Source: Hymenopus coronatus
Taxonomy: Eukaryota; Arthropoda; Insecta; Mantodea; Hymenopodidae
DNA length: 64,000 bases
NCBI GenBank assembly: GCA_030762935.1
Contig: CM060895.1
Span: forward strand, 30,680,501 to 30,744,500
Direction of reading: 5' to 3'
Shown here: piece by piece, positions 1 to 11,795 of the stretch
Position numbering within the stretch: position 1 is the first letter of the stretch
Layout: each line of letters begins with the position of its first letter
The notes under the pieces: model-generated
The model's input: the letters and a program-made list of their open reading frames with translations, nothing else
The model's database searches: none
What the model was told of the DNA's origin: nothing
Program-made: the position numbers and the translations under genes

Positions 1-3
1 ATT

Positions 4-40
4 TGATGATGATGATGATGATGATGATGATAATAATAAC
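4..40. repeat. TGA/TAA microsatellite
   Basis: A run of about nine TGA units passes into TAA units at the left edge of the window. Simple sequence repeat; no coding meaning seen. Confidence 0.9.
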
Positions 41-659
41 AACTCTAGTGCAATGTCTATGCAGGGGAGCATTCAATGGGAATATTTGATACTCACATTT
101 GTATTTTTGACATAGTGACACTCAAAATCGTTTAGGAGATCCTTTCCAGGAACTTGTGGAAGGCAAAGAGATTAGATTTATGCTCAAGGCATAGGCTTAA
201 ATAACACAGTGTACATAGCTAGTTATTGTAATTTAGAGACAGTGTAGATAGAAAAATGGTGAGTGTAATTTGACAAAAAAAGACTATTGGCAGTATTGTG
301 TTAAGTGATACAAGATGGATAATTTGGCTGCAATACATTCTTAGTATGGCTACTTGAGCAGAAAGTATATAAATGCACAACTATAAACCTTAAGTTATGC
401 TAAAAATCACAATTAAAAGATGTTAAAAACATATTAGATAAAAATATCTAAAGCCGTACTTTGAAAAAATATTCTGCTCAGGTTGGACTAAGAAAAAATT
501 CTTGCATCATATGTTCAAAAGAAGAGCCATATATATAGGGTGACACAAAAATCAGTACACACGTACATAAAAGCAATTACATACTTAATTTATGTAACTT
601 ACATTAATTTTGAATTATTTCAACACTGTTAACTCTACCAATAAATTTTAGTACACATC
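41..659. other. AT-rich non-coding stretch
   Basis: No open frame with recognisable protein content and no splice-flanked exon was seen on either strand. It probably belongs to an intron or the upstream flank of the plus-strand gene ending at 9609. Confidence 0.4.
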
Positions 660-905
660 ACTTTTATATTTCTTTAGCCTGTATGTATAATATGCATAGT
701 AGATAGAGAAGACACTGTATTCCACCCAAAAATTCAATACAAGATTTCACCAGAAATACACCTTTTAAGGCCCTCAGAATCCAAAAAAAAAGTTTTAGAC
801 AAATCTGGTGTGGGTGTGGGTGCGTGTGCGTGAATCATTTGTAAGAATAGTTTGCTTGCTGAACAGATAGAGAATGTCACTTGAATGGAACATATCAGTT
901 TATTA
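660..905 (+). repeat. R1 repeat, internally deleted copy
   Basis: The copy begins with the diverged palindromic head of R1 (TATGTATAATATGCATAG, then TAGATAGAGAAG). It continues with the R1 block reading as 'CCAAAAATTCAATACAAGATT' and the conserved 'TTTCACCAGAAATACA'. It then jumps to the R1 tail: the 'AGATAGAGAATGTCA' box and the small hairpin ATGGAACATAT. About 500 bases of the R1 middle are missing, so this is a deletion derivative. Confidence 0.7.
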
Positions 906-2553
906 TGTTTAAAGTGTCTCCCTTCTTCATCGTAGAGGTCTACTTGGAATACCCTGGCACACATGCATACACAGCTGAATGTTGTGCAGATTGTGGAAGG
1001 CATCCTCAATGTAACCAGTCAGCTCCTAGTTTGTTTTTTCCTTTTATAGACTTTTTCTTTAACCATACTCAAAGGATGAAATCTATTTGGTTAACATCAG
1101 GGGATCATAGTGGGAATTGAATTCCAGCATAATGTGCAAACACTCTTTCACTGAAAATGTATCAAGGTACTCCTGCAAGCTAATGCATAATGCATTGTGC
1201 ATAACACAAATGTGCAGGAGTTTATCCAAAACAGAGCCTTTAGTTTGAAATTTATAAATTAAATTGTAAACAGACATGTGTTTATTGGCAGATGTGACTT
1301 GAAATGTTCTCTCCATTCCCTCAGTACAGCATTTACTATGTGCACACCTTTTCTTGGGCACTAGTTTTATGGGGAAGCAAGAGCCAGGAGAATGGAGAGA
1401 TAGGTCACCTGTTCACCTTTCCACGGTGTTGTCAACCTATTCATAATTAGGTTATCTAATTTACCATGAACTAGCTGAGTTGTTGAATGAAACACAGTAC
1501 ACTGGATGTGTGTGTGTGAGCTCTGGGATCTACAGACAGAATGAAACCTTAGTATTGAAGACACTAGTTATCGATATATGACGTACCTCATGACTCAATT
1601 GTTGCTCTATTCTGCTTCTGAGATGTGCGAAACCTATGGAATGAAAACTAGGAGCTGAGTGCTCAAGAAAATGTTTGAGCTATCACTTTGCCAAGAGCCT
1701 TAACAGCGAAAATTCTTTTTTTCATTCATATTTTGTGAAAACTTTTATTTATTTGGTTAAAAGTAAGTTACTTGTGGTTTTGATTTGTTTGTTAACACCA
1801 TGTTTCCTACCAACCATATTGACCTATGCAGTTTGCACTACTAACCTAGATACATACGTTCCCTAAGTGTGTATAGTCACTTTTGTGCCACCCTGTTGCA
1901 TGTTTTAATAATCAGAAAAAGTGAATGTTTGAAAGAGTGAATTCATTAATATTCATGTCAGTAATCCAGCTTTATCAGTGCAAGCAAAGTGAGACAAAAG
2001 TATATCTGAGATTCATTTACAGTGCTTGTGTAGAGCAAACTGAATTTAGCTAAATAACGTAAGTAAAAATTTAGATTGTAAGTAGAACAAGCACATCCTT
2101 TGGTAAGCATAGAAGTATGGATTGAATTTTCTAACTCTACTTTTTTAAGTGTACATACAATTACCATGACCTGAATCAGTGATACAATAGATAAAATAAA
2201 TAATTTGGAAATATTCACAGTCTAAAATTCTGAGTAATGTGCTTATTATTCTTAATCCAATCCATTGCTTTAACTTGATTGTTGCATTTCTTAAAAATAA
2301 AGCTCAAAATGCTTCAAGCATCTTTGTTAAAGTGTGTCAGTTCTCTGGAAAACATTCTACAATGAAAGCTGTATTTATCAACCAGCAATGGTTCCATTGA
2401 AAATTGGTCTTCTAGAGGGGTGGTTGCTTAATAGGGATGACAGCTTTTCTTTTACTTATGTACAGTATTGAGTTGCAATATAAAGGACTTTAAATGTGGA
2501 CTCAGAAACTTTGAACCTTTGATGTATAATGCAAGTGGCTAGATTCCCTAAAC
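906..2553. other. Non-coding stretch, nothing recognised
   Basis: Both strands contain only short frames (up to 92 codons) with no protein-like composition and no convincing splice sites. No RNA gene was seen. Confidence 0.35.
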
Positions 2554-2847
2554 AACAGTATTCGTTTTATTAATTTGTTGAGTTGGTTTTTTAACATTAC
2601 GTCACTTACATTGTTATTATGAGGGACTAGTTTTGCCACCAGAGAAGAGAGTACAAGCAAATGCAGCCAGCAATGGTAGTTGGACCCGTGAGGTTGAAAA
2701 TGAAAGCATAGGCTTTCGAAACTAGTCCCTCATAATAACAATATAAGTGACGTAGTGTTAAAAAACCAACTCAACAAATTAATAAAACATATAATTTGAC
2801 CGTCACTGATACTAAATTCCTCCAAACATCAATCAAACAGTATTCGT
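2554..2847. mobile_element. Inverted-repeat insertion with 12-bp target duplication
   Basis: The 12-mer AACAGTATTCGT occurs at 2554-2565 and again at 2836-2847, flanking a 270-bp insert. Inside are two arms of about 71 bp, 2564-2634 and 2718-2788, which are reverse complements with only a few mismatches. Both carry GAGGGACTAGTTT and its complement. An 83-bp spacer separates them, and a 47-bp unpaired segment follows the right arm. No coding sequence is present. The long duplication and the off-centre palindrome argue against a classical DNA-transposon MITE. They fit a retrotransposed element, possibly a Penelope-like element tail, since the words 'TTTCGAAAC' and 'ACTAGTCCCTC' resemble such tails; that assignment is inference. 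Confidence 0.75.
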
Positions 2848-2953
2848 CCTCATAAATCCTTGAGGATTATGCATGTTTCAATAGGTACAGTTAACAACAT
2901 TGCCAGTCTTTGTTAAGTCTTATTTTAGGTAAAGTAGAAAAATAAATTAATAG

Positions 2954-2995
2954 AGGGAGAGAGAGAGGGGGCAAGAGGGAGAGGGGAGAGAGAAA
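2954..2995. repeat. GA-rich low-complexity tract
   Basis: Purine-rich simple sequence of mixed GAGA and GGGA units. Confidence 0.8.
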
Positions 2996-3307
2996 TAGGT
3001 ATATATATGCAGACCAGACTCTTTGTAATGTGAAAAGTTAACTCCTACACCAGTAAACCTAATGCTTAGCTATGTATGTGATGGACTCATACCAGTGCCT
3101 TGTTTTACAATATTTGCAATTTACAAATAACAAGAAAAATATTACAGATGTTTATAAACTGTTTCACAATAAAAGTTTAATTTGTAAAGTTTCTGTAACT
3201 TTACAAATCCAGATAAACAATTTACAAACACAAATATCATATTTCAAAGCATCTCCAACCATGACTTATTATATAGCTGCTCCATTGAGTGCTGGAATGA
3301 TATGCAA

Positions 3308-3420
3308 ATGGTAAGACTTTTTAAAGATGGCCAAATGAATGTTCTTAATGAGGCACAGAATGGATGACCTTCAGAGATCACTGACGATTTGGTGCAGAAA
3401 GTTGACGCTTTGCGATTTTA
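3308..3420 (+). pseudogene. Mariner transposase N-terminal relic
   Basis: In one frame the translation reads MVRLFKDGQMNVLNEAQNG, then an in-frame stop, then PSEITDDLVQKVD. This matches the pattern of the mariner DNA-binding region ('W.+.FKdGR.dv.dE.RsGRPs.itddLvqkV'). No catalytic domain follows, because the frame dissolves into AT-rich sequence after 3440. The fragment is about 38 codons with a stop at the RPS motif, so it is non-functional. It lies upstream of the plus-strand terminal exon at 9476, probably in one of that gene's introns. Confidence 0.7.
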
Positions 3421-3440
3421 TTTTTTATCAGAGCAATTTA

Positions 3441-4214
3441 TAAAAGTTTCATGAAGTATTACAAGTCAGCACCACCACAATGATGCTGATGATGATGATG
3501 ATTATGATGTGATGATAGCCTCAAAACAGTCATGCTGCAGTGGCTATCAAGTCAGGTGGCAACCTTTTATGATGATGGAATATAAAAGCTTGTATTAAAA
3601 TGATACTCACTTAAAAAATATACCTTGTATTTTGTGAGGTATATATGGTTTTATAATGAAATTGAACTGTGCAATAATAAATTGTAATTGTTTGATGTGT
3701 TGCATCTTTAAAAAAAGTATAGTGATGCTGAATTCAAAAAGCAAAATCATTAGGAAATAAGGAAATGCTTAGCATTGAGGACATAAGTAACATTTATAAG
3801 TTCAAATGGTAAGCATTTTCTTTATCAAAGAAAGTACTTATTGCTTAAAGATCTCCCTTAAAACAAGTGATCACTTGAATTTGACCCTAGGTCTCTATAC
3901 TTCTAACACATTCTAAGTATTATTAGTTTCTTTAGTCTGAAATACATAATATAAAGCTGCTCCATTGTATTTGAGGTTTAAAAGATATCAGGCATTGGGA
4001 ACACGTAATTACAAATTCCCTTATTGTAATATAAGTGTTGACTTTGCTGTTGACTTTGATTAATAGGCCCTTTGCATTGTGTTGATCAGTCTAAGCACAA
4101 ATACAGGATTTCCACTTTCAAGATGATATTAAGTCACAAAGAGACATGAAATTCCTATTTTAGAAAGTTAGGGAGAATGAACAAATACAGCGTCATATAA
4201 AAAATCAAAGAATT
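3441..4214. other. Non-coding stretch with a TGATGA tract
   Basis: Contains a short imperfect GATGAT tract near 3480-3515. Otherwise AT-rich sequence with no gene or named repeat recognised. Confidence 0.35.
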
Positions 4215-4465
4215 TGAGTCGGTTTTTGTAACACAAACATCACTTATTTTTACTTACTGGAGACCGGTTTCGGGTAGCACTTGTTCCCATTTTCAACCCT
4301 TAATTTACTCATATCACTGTCACAAGCTTCTATGCATATTTGCAAGTTTTGAATAGTGTCAGATGTTTGCCAGTTCCCCCAGGGTTGTTTTGAGGTTAAG
4401 ATTCCACTGGCATGTTGAATATGATGTCCATTGCAATGCAATTTTGTTACTATAGGACTCATTCC
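4215..4465 (-). mobile_element. Penelope-like element 3' tail (relic)
   Basis: On the minus strand this carries 'GGGTTGAAAATGGGAACAAG' followed by 'CTACCCGAAACCGGTCTCC' and 'AAATAAGTGATG'. A matching tail sits at 41210-41285 in plus orientation, directly behind an unmistakable GIY-YIG coding relic. I therefore read this as the 3' non-coding end of the same kind of Penelope-like retroelement. No coding part remains here. Confidence 0.55.
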
Positions 4466-4799
4466 AAATTTCTCATTTTATTTACAAACAGATGTGAAGT
4501 CATTAATTCTGAGCTTCAAATGACTATTTTCTACCTTCCCTTATAGGAATACTTATTTGAATCACTGAAACTACTGCTAAATGGCATTTATGTAGCTTTC
4601 AGCAATATTTCAATGTCTACTTAATCAAATATTGTATATACCTTTTAACCTGTTCTTCTTTTGGCTAAAAACTATAAAGCATAGTTTCTGTTACAAATTG
4701 TGAACCATTTATAGATAAACTACTTAGTTTACAAATACAGTTTATAATTACTGTTTGATTGTGAAACAAAATACTTATAAATTGTATAAAATTTCATTT

Positions 4800-4905
4800 A
4801 TACAACTGAACTCAAGGTTACAGGTTCAAACCTAGCCCAGATTGATGATTTTTAAATCAGCGGCACTGATATGATCTTGGCAATTGACAGCATCGTTAAC
4901 AAATA
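4800..4905 (-). repeat. tRNA-like SINE fragment
   Basis: The minus strand contains a B-box-like GGTTTGAACC in a plausible tRNA-derived context. The A box and tail are not clear, so this is a weak call. Confidence 0.3.
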
Positions 4906-5241
4906 AAATAATTTTAATTTGTAAATCTTCAATCAAATCATCTTGTTTGTAAACTCCAAAACTCCAATGTGAAACAGATTTTTACACACTATAAAAAAAA
5001 AAGGTTACAGTTTACAGGGATTGTAAATATTGTGAAACAGACTCCTCTCATAAATCTATTGGACATGGGATAGAAAATGACTACTAGAAATTTGTGTGGT
5101 AAAGAGAAGTGAGTCATATGCTCAAACTGTATACCTGCTCAGGTGACAATATATTTGAAAACAATTTGTAGAATTGGAAAGGTTGAGAGAAAGATCAGGG
5201 TTCCTTATCCATATGTGTATTGGGGATAGGCATTCTGAAGA

Positions 5242-8200
5242 CATGTATTCAGTGGTGGCTCGTGGATTAAAAATGTAGGTGTTCACAAAATCAGCGCTTT
5301 ACCACGACAACGACTACTACTACTACTGCTACTACTATAGCCACCGTCACCGTAACACCAAATCCAGTAATATTAGAAACAATGATAGTGCCTAAAAACA
5401 AGAATTATAAATTTGTTACACAAATCGTCATCCACCCAGTATTATAAAGATATTGAATTTCTTAGTCTCCGATAGTTAACAGCAATATGAGGTTCCCAGA
5501 TGGTGATGAAGGGGTAAAGTCCTTTGATATAATTCATGTGAAGAATGGTATTTACAATAAGTGATATTTACACTGTTTGAATTATGCAATGGACACCAAA
5601 GTTATTTGTACAGAAATTCCACACGCCTGTTTTTCAAGTGTGCAAACTTTTCTATCACTCGGTGATTAAAGTCTTTTATGCTGTTGACCAGTTTCTTCTC
5701 AATAGCAAGCATTGCAAATGCTGAGAGTCGGTCTTCAGCCATCGTATTCCTCGTAAAGGTTTTAATTCTTTTCAATGTGGAAAAGCATCTTTCTGGTTCT
5801 GATGTAGTCATGGGCGTAGTGATAACAATCTTCAGTAGCTCGGTTAATTGCGGAAAAGTTTCTTTGTTGAGGTTGTTTTCTGTTATGAACTGCAACATAG
5901 ATGATGCTCCTTCAGCATTCATCATATCACGCCAGTTATACAGTACTTGAAATTCTGTTTTAAGCTGTGACTTGAGCAACCATGGGTAGATTTCAACAGT
6001 AGCGACGAGATCTTTTTCTGGAAAATCTTCGTAGAATGTCTGGAAAGAAGCGACATCAACTAGCCTCAAAGCCACTAAATGATCGGTAAATGAAAATCTG
6101 TCATTTACGTGACTAAGTATCGCGTCGCACACTTCCTTTCCTTCTGCCACTCGATTTTCTTGCCTCTTTCTCTTTCGACTTTCGGAAACTTCACATCTGT
6201 TAGGTGTAGAGTGTCTAATTTCCTGCATGGCAGACGACAACCGATGTAAGTAGCATTTTGATTTTACAGCATCGATTTGTCTGTGTTACAGTACTTTAAT
6301 AAAGAGCTCCATCTGAGGCATTATTCTATGAAAGAATTCCAACTAGAAGGTGAATGCAGAATCCTCCAAAGCTACTAAGAGGCCGCTTGACTCACGTCTT
6401 GTTTTGTCATCAATATTATCAAACAGACTTATTTCCTCTAGACACTGGATGAGACGTTCTTTATTTTCATACACAACATTCACTGAATGAATATTGCAAA
6501 TCCAGCGTGTAGCTGCTAGCCTCGGAACTCTGTTTTGCACAATTCTGTCAAGTATTTTGGTTCTTAGATAGATCTTGAAAAAAATGCAGGAAATCCTGAT
6601 AGTGTTAAAAAGAACATCCTGAATGAGCTGTTTATGGCAGCAGCCTTCTGCAGAACCAAATTGCATTGATGGGCGTAACATTGTATGCATGAGGGTACAT
6701 AGCTCGTATTCTCGCCTGAACTCCACTTGCACTGCCACTCATAACAGCTGCACCATCGTAACAGTGACCTATTAATTTATGTTTCTGCTCTCCTATAAGC
6801 TCTAGCAATGCAGTGTTTATTACCCCAGATATAGCATCAGCATCTTGGGCAACAGGATTGAAAAAACCCCAAAAACGCTCAACAGCCGACCCTTGCATCT
6901 CGTATCTGTACACAATAGCGAGTTGTTGCTGAGTAGACACATCCGTTGTTTCATCGGTCATGACCGCTAAGTAATGAGCTACCTTTATTTCTTCTGATAT
7001 AATTTCCCTGCAGACCGCACGCATGCAGTCGAGGATGTCATTCTGCACCGTCTTTGAAGTACCTTTGAACACGGTTGCATTTTTTAAGTGTTCTTGCATT
7101 GATATGTCAATAGAGCTTACAAAATTAACAAGCCCATGAAACACCCCGGGATTTTCAGAATTCTCCCGCTCATCATGACCGCGTAGAGTTAGTTCAAATG
7201 CTCCACAAAATTTTACGCAATCAATTAGCCTAGAGAGAACGTATCTATTTTTGTCAACTTGCTCGTTGTGTCTCTTTACCGACTGCCTGTAAACGCTGTC
7301 TAGTTGAGTGCTGATATTCACACAACCAAGCATGGCAAATCGAATACATGCATTCTTATGTGCACATGAATTCTCATGCTTTTTTATCTTTTCACTGAGA
7401 TGCACCAGGTCGCCACATCCTACTCTTGTCCAGTTACTCGTCACATTGGAGCTAAACATAAGACAAAGAAAGCAAAACAGCGTGTTTCTGATACTGCAAC
7501 CGCAAAGCCATTTGCATGTTGTGTATACATTGTTATTAAATTTACGTCTATAGTCCCGCTTTTGAGTTTTTGTCACATTCTTAATTACCAAATCGGGCTG
7601 TGGACGTCCCAGTCGTTTTATTTCTATTTGTTCCTCATATTTAAGTTTATCATGGCTTCTTAATATCAAGTCCACCGAATTCATGGCTACCTTTGAAAAG
7701 TCACAAGAATTGAGAACGACGAGGTCACTTGCTCAACACAGAGAACATTGTTGTTAAAATAATAAGCTATGTTTAAAACATGTTAGAAAATCCACACTAG
7801 TCTCACCTGTTAATTCATTAAGTATTGTCACGGTAAGTTAATCACATTATACCAGAAATAACTTAGTAAAACTGCAGCACACGCTAGTCTTAAGCAAGCT
7901 CTTGCATAAACTGCAAATTATTAAGAAAAATAGCGCCTCATCAAATGCAGTTGCATTTCCGGATAGTTTCAGCTAAATCTCAAAGATAGCAGCACCTCCC
8001 GATAATAAACAGAACCCTGGTGATGTTAATGAGAACTAAAGTGCACAATTGCAATGTGCTCATTTCTGGCTGTAAACTTCAAAGCTGGTTTGTTGGCCGC
8101 GCAAGCGCAGAGCTGCTAAACGTTACTAATACGCTAGCACACGAGGCCTGTGCTACAAGCATTGTTGCCACATACTCAGGTTCTCAGCTGTGTTCAATCT

Positions 8201-8350
8201 GAAGCGCAGAGCGCAGTATATTTAAACAAGTGGCACCGGATAGCGCATTATATTAAATGTTTCCTGAAAGAGAAAAAGGAGATCCACTAAGAAATATTGG
8301 AGGTTCACGTGCTCTTGTGCTCCTATACAGCAGCCGCCACTGCATGTATT
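5242..8350 (-). mobile_element. hAT-superfamily DNA transposon with 8-bp target duplication
   Basis: The element spans 5250-8342 (3093 bp) and is flanked by a perfect 8-bp direct repeat, CATGTATT, at 5242-5249 and 8343-8350. An 8-bp duplication is the hallmark of hAT insertion. The termini are imperfect inverted repeats: CAGTGGTGGCTCGTG at the left and CAGTGGCGGCTGCTG read inward from the right. Inside, on the minus strand, is a large transposase gene of the ZMYM1/zinc-finger MYM-like hAT group, interrupted by frameshifts. The clean duplication and the almost intact reading frame mean the insertion is fairly young compared with other relics in the window. It probably lies in an intron of the gene ending at 9609. 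Confidence 0.93.
5602..7684 (-). pseudogene. hAT transposase (ZMYM1-like), frameshifted
   Basis: The gene reads from the Met at 7684 toward 5602 in three open blocks: 7684-6632 (350 codons), 6738-6343 and 6240-5602. The first block has a Cys-rich finger (CKWLCGC...FCFLC), the RGHDE...NPGVF block typical of this group, and catalytic Asp motifs MTDETTD (Asp at residue 244) and YDGAAVMSG (Asp at residue 310). The last block has the hAT C-terminal dimerisation region with SEPERCFSTLKRIK, which supplies the catalytic Glu. Near 6650-6560 the homologous frame jumps twice and meets a stop, so the protein cannot be made in one piece. It lies entirely within the 5250-8342 transposon. All three catalytic acids remain visible, so decay is recent. 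Confidence 0.9.
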
Positions 8351-9475
8351 ATTGTCTCAAAAAACAATTTTAAACATTTTGATATTTTCACATAGTTAAA
8401 AAGGTTGTCTTTGGAAAGGGGTGTAAACGAAGAAAATAGTTCTCCAAGGGCTGGTTACTGACTGGGAATATGGGTGGAATCTAAACAGAAGTAAGAAATA
8501 CATTGTATGATTTTTAAATCAGTTCATGCAAAACTTGATCCTTAAGAGGGATGTTTTCTTAATAGGTGTGGCTGTTAAGAGTGTTTTCACGGTATTTCTA
8601 TTGTACCACTTTCTACTTTGTTAAGTTTTAGGTTCACTTCATTCTGTACAAGAGAATTAACTTTTTATTCCAATCTCAAGCAAAGTTTGTTATAAAAACA
8701 TGCTTTAATACTATATATTAAAGGCACCATGCCTTTAAGAGAATATTTACTAGCTGAACTTGGAGAGTGACATCTTATAAATTACGTGCTATAACAAATA
8801 TCAATCAATTTTTAATTTTTTGTTAATATTATTTTGAAATTTTCACATAAGTATAGTAAATTTGGAAAATTCAATTTATCCTAAGCCAAATAGATTAAAA
8901 TATTTAACATCTTAAAATGTATGTATCAAGAGTTAATAGTGCTTTATTCATGTAGATTGATGTTTATGATTAAAAATATTTATCTAATAATTTTATCACA
9001 TCTGTAGGTGAAAGATGATTATTTTCTATAAATGCATTAATAATCATTAGTGTATCTGCTCTTTGCAAACATATTTTTGTATTTATTAGCTCAAGCAAGT
9101 AAATTATTGCACATAGTCAAAACTCAGTAATTGTGATAATTTGCGTATCCACTAAAAACAGCTACAGTTTTAGAATTATCAACAGCACCTTGTGCAGTTA
9201 TTGTTAATGAAACAATAATATTGATGCTTTGAAATATTAAAGTGATAAGTCAAAATTACTTTCTTAATTATTCTGGGTTAACATGATACCTGTCCCATCA
9301 AGAAAAATGTTTAGTTATATCACTGAGTTAATTTTATTCTCATAAACCTTTTGAAAACCCAGACTATATCATCACAAAAAATCTTAAAATGGTTTAAGTT
9401 TATTTTAACTAGCATTAAGTGAAACAAGACTGACCTTCATTGTTTTTGTTATCAAACCATTTTCTTTTCTTTCAG
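8351..9475 (+). other. Probable intron of the gene ending at 9609
   Basis: AT-rich sequence ending in a strong acceptor, a pyrimidine tract followed by TTTCAG at 9470-9475. No other feature was recognised. Confidence 0.5.
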
Positions 9476-9609
9476 CTCGTGAAGTGTTGCCCACATGGGA
9501 CAAGAATATTCAGTCTCTGTGTTACCAAGTTAATTCCATCATAGAAAAAATTTCAAATGCAGAGCCTCAGTGGATGAGCAAAGTTATTGATGAGCAAATG
9601 GTTGACTAA
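9476..9609 (+). CDS. Terminal coding exon of an unrecognised gene
   Basis: A pyrimidine-rich acceptor (TTTTCTTTTCTTTCAG) precedes an open frame of 43 complete codons ending in TAA. The exon enters in phase 1: its first two bases finish a codon begun upstream. The peptide runs REVLPTWDKNIQSLC...WMSKVIDEQMVD. It is soluble, has a helical amphipathic look, and has no cysteine motif or membrane segment. A canonical poly(A) signal follows 142 bases after the stop. I do not recognise the family and assign no function. Upstream coding exons were not found; they may lie outside the window or be short exons in the 1-9 kb stretch. What is seen: acceptor, frame, stop and poly(A) signal. What is inferred: that together they make a real 3' exon. 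Confidence 0.65.
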
Positions 9610-9750
9610 AATGAAGTCAAAATGAAGTTATTAAACATGTACTTTCTTTAAACCAAATACTTAAGTTTGTTAAATGCTGTGTTATCATTCTGGCTTTCGT
9701 ATCTAAAGAAATGCTGTATTTCAGCATTTGTGTAAGTGAGTCAACAAGTG

Positions 9751-9756
9751 AATAAA
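9751..9756 (+). promoter_or_regulatory. Poly(A) signal AATAAA
   Basis: A canonical AATAAA 142 bases downstream of the TAA at 9607-9609, followed by TG/T-rich sequence (GCTCTGTTTCATTCC). Fits the 3' end of the plus-strand transcript. Confidence 0.6.
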
Positions 9757-9779
9757 GCTCTGTTTCATTCCTCTTGCCT

Positions 9780-10592
9780 TAGTCTTACACATTTCTTAAC
9801 ATATATATAAAATGTGTCCTCTTTAGAAGCTACAGATTATAATGATGTATAAGTGATATTTTGTTTAATAAATAAGGAATTACCATTTACAGAATCCAGT
9901 TTGATTTGCTGGTTTCAGTTTACAAGCTTTTACCTGCAGTTTTATCCAAGTGTATTTTGTTTAGATTGTATCAGTAATGTAAAATACGATTTTCACAGGC
10001 TACCAAACTCAGGCAGTTATATTTATATTTGTGTCCTTAATGAGTTGCTCTGGGTCAAAATATAGCACATCTAGGAGGGAAAAAATAGTTTTGAAAATTT
10101 GTGAAGGGACATTTAAGGGGTCTTAATGATATTTAGGCATCAATAAATTTTATTCTGGGATCAGTGAATGTTATAAAGTACCAAAGTAGCACCAATATTC
10201 AAGAGATGACATTTTATTTTAATTTTTAGAGGGCTTCAAAGGGTGGTTTTGGGTTAGTATTATGTACTACATAGCAAAGCAATGAGGTGTATTGACTTTG
10301 ACTGTTATGGTGCTCAGTTGGTTGACATTTGTTTTCTCCAATAGGGAAATTTAGGAACTCAATATAATATATGATAATAGAGCATAAATGAAGCACTCTG
10401 GAGCTGTATGTATCTTGAAAGAAAACATTATATGATTAATTATACACAAGTATAATTACACAGGTATATAATAGGAAACAATAACCTAATGGTGCCATAT
10501 GAATTGGATATCCACTAAATTTTTATTGTAATCAATTAAACATTGCCTTTTGCAATTTCCATCTTGGATAAAGATGTTGTGTTTTAAATACA
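9780..10592. other. Intergenic, nothing recognised
   Basis: AT-rich sequence between the 3' end of the plus-strand gene and a small tandem duplication. The open frame around 9853-10065 has no protein-like composition. Confidence 0.4.
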
Positions 10593-10757
10593 CATGATTT
10601 TTACCACTCTCTACCGCTTAGATATTATTGGGTATACGAATTATTTTTACGAAATTCTATTTTCGAATATACTTCATGACTTTTGCTACTCTTTACCGTT
10701 TGGCTATTATTGGATATAGAAATTATTATTACGAAATTCTATTTTCCTATCTACTTC
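10593..10757. repeat. 82-bp tandem duplication
   Basis: Two adjacent units, 10593-10674 and 10675-about 10757, share ACGAAATTCTATTTTC, the 'ACTCT.TACCG.TT' block and the CATGA start, with about 80 percent identity by eye. An old local duplication with no coding content. Confidence 0.8.
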
Positions 10758-10769
10758 ATTTTAATTAAG

Positions 10770-11620
10770 GTAGACTTAAGGAGAGTCGTAACACCCTATC
10801 TTGCCAATGTTACCATTTGACCCATTACCTCGGAAATAATTTAATAAAATGAGCTATATTTTTCAAGGTATATTTAGCAATTCCTTTACAGTTGGTTGAT
10901 GAAAACTAGAATACTTCTGTTCATTAGAAGGAAAGGCATAATTTTTCTTAATAAAGCCTTACAATTTTACTGAAAAAATGATGATTTTTAAATTTTAAAA
11001 AAATAAACTAATTCATATATATATAAAAACTTTTTTGTTAAAATAAAGTGTATTTAGATACAAATGTGTGGTAGAAATAACAGCCCTTAATGTCAATTAG
11101 TTTTTGAGATAATGGAACATTTGTATAGAAAATTTTATTTCTCCAGAAATTGCTTTCAAACATAACATTAATAAAACATGTAATCTAATGTTCCAAACAC
11201 AACTTCGCATGAAGGAAATAAGAGGCTAAAATAAAACTTTCCGATCAAAATAAAAAAATATCTCTTTTCTAACACTAATATTTACAAAGTTTTTGATGTT
11301 TTAGAAAGTGAATGTACCAGAATGTTCTAAAAAATTACTATGCAGGATTATTTTCAACAATATTTTTAAACTATTCAGCAATTAGCATACCTCATTGAAA
11401 GATACACCAAAATTGAAATATTGGGAATTTTGAAATATTTATATGCAATTAAAACATGAAAGTGGAAAAAAAATTATGAAAATACCATTTCGACTCCCCT
11501 TAATAGCTTAATTACACATTTTGTTAAAGATACAGATGTGTCAAAAAAATTTATATATACTTTGACCGGAGGTATCTGTTTAATATATTTTAAAGTTTAA
11601 TTGCAAAACAACATAATGTG
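10770..11620. other. AT-rich intergenic sequence
   Basis: Very AT-rich with many A and T runs. No gene, RNA or named repeat recognised. Confidence 0.4.
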
Positions 11621-11623
11621 TAT

Positions 11624-11795
11624 TATGATGTTCTGAAAGCAGATGTGACACAAGTACATTTTGCAAATTTTCTGTGCCGCAGATAAATCAACAAAGAAAC
11701 GAAGCGAAAATTATTGTATGATGTTCTGTAAGCAGATGTGACTCACATTACATTATGCTAGCATTGCTACAACGAAATGGAGCCAAGGTTATTGT
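11624..11795. repeat. Degenerate direct duplication of about 90 bp
   Basis: The words ATGATGTTCTG.AAGCAGATGTGAC and AACGAA..GAGC.AA..TTATTGT occur twice, starting near 11627 and 11719. The second copy leads directly into the transposase relic at 11780. The duplication probably arose within that element's 5' end. Confidence 0.65.

Noticed and set aside
7308..7663. Two plus-strand frames of 81 and 95 codons
   Set aside because: Antisense to the hAT transposase.
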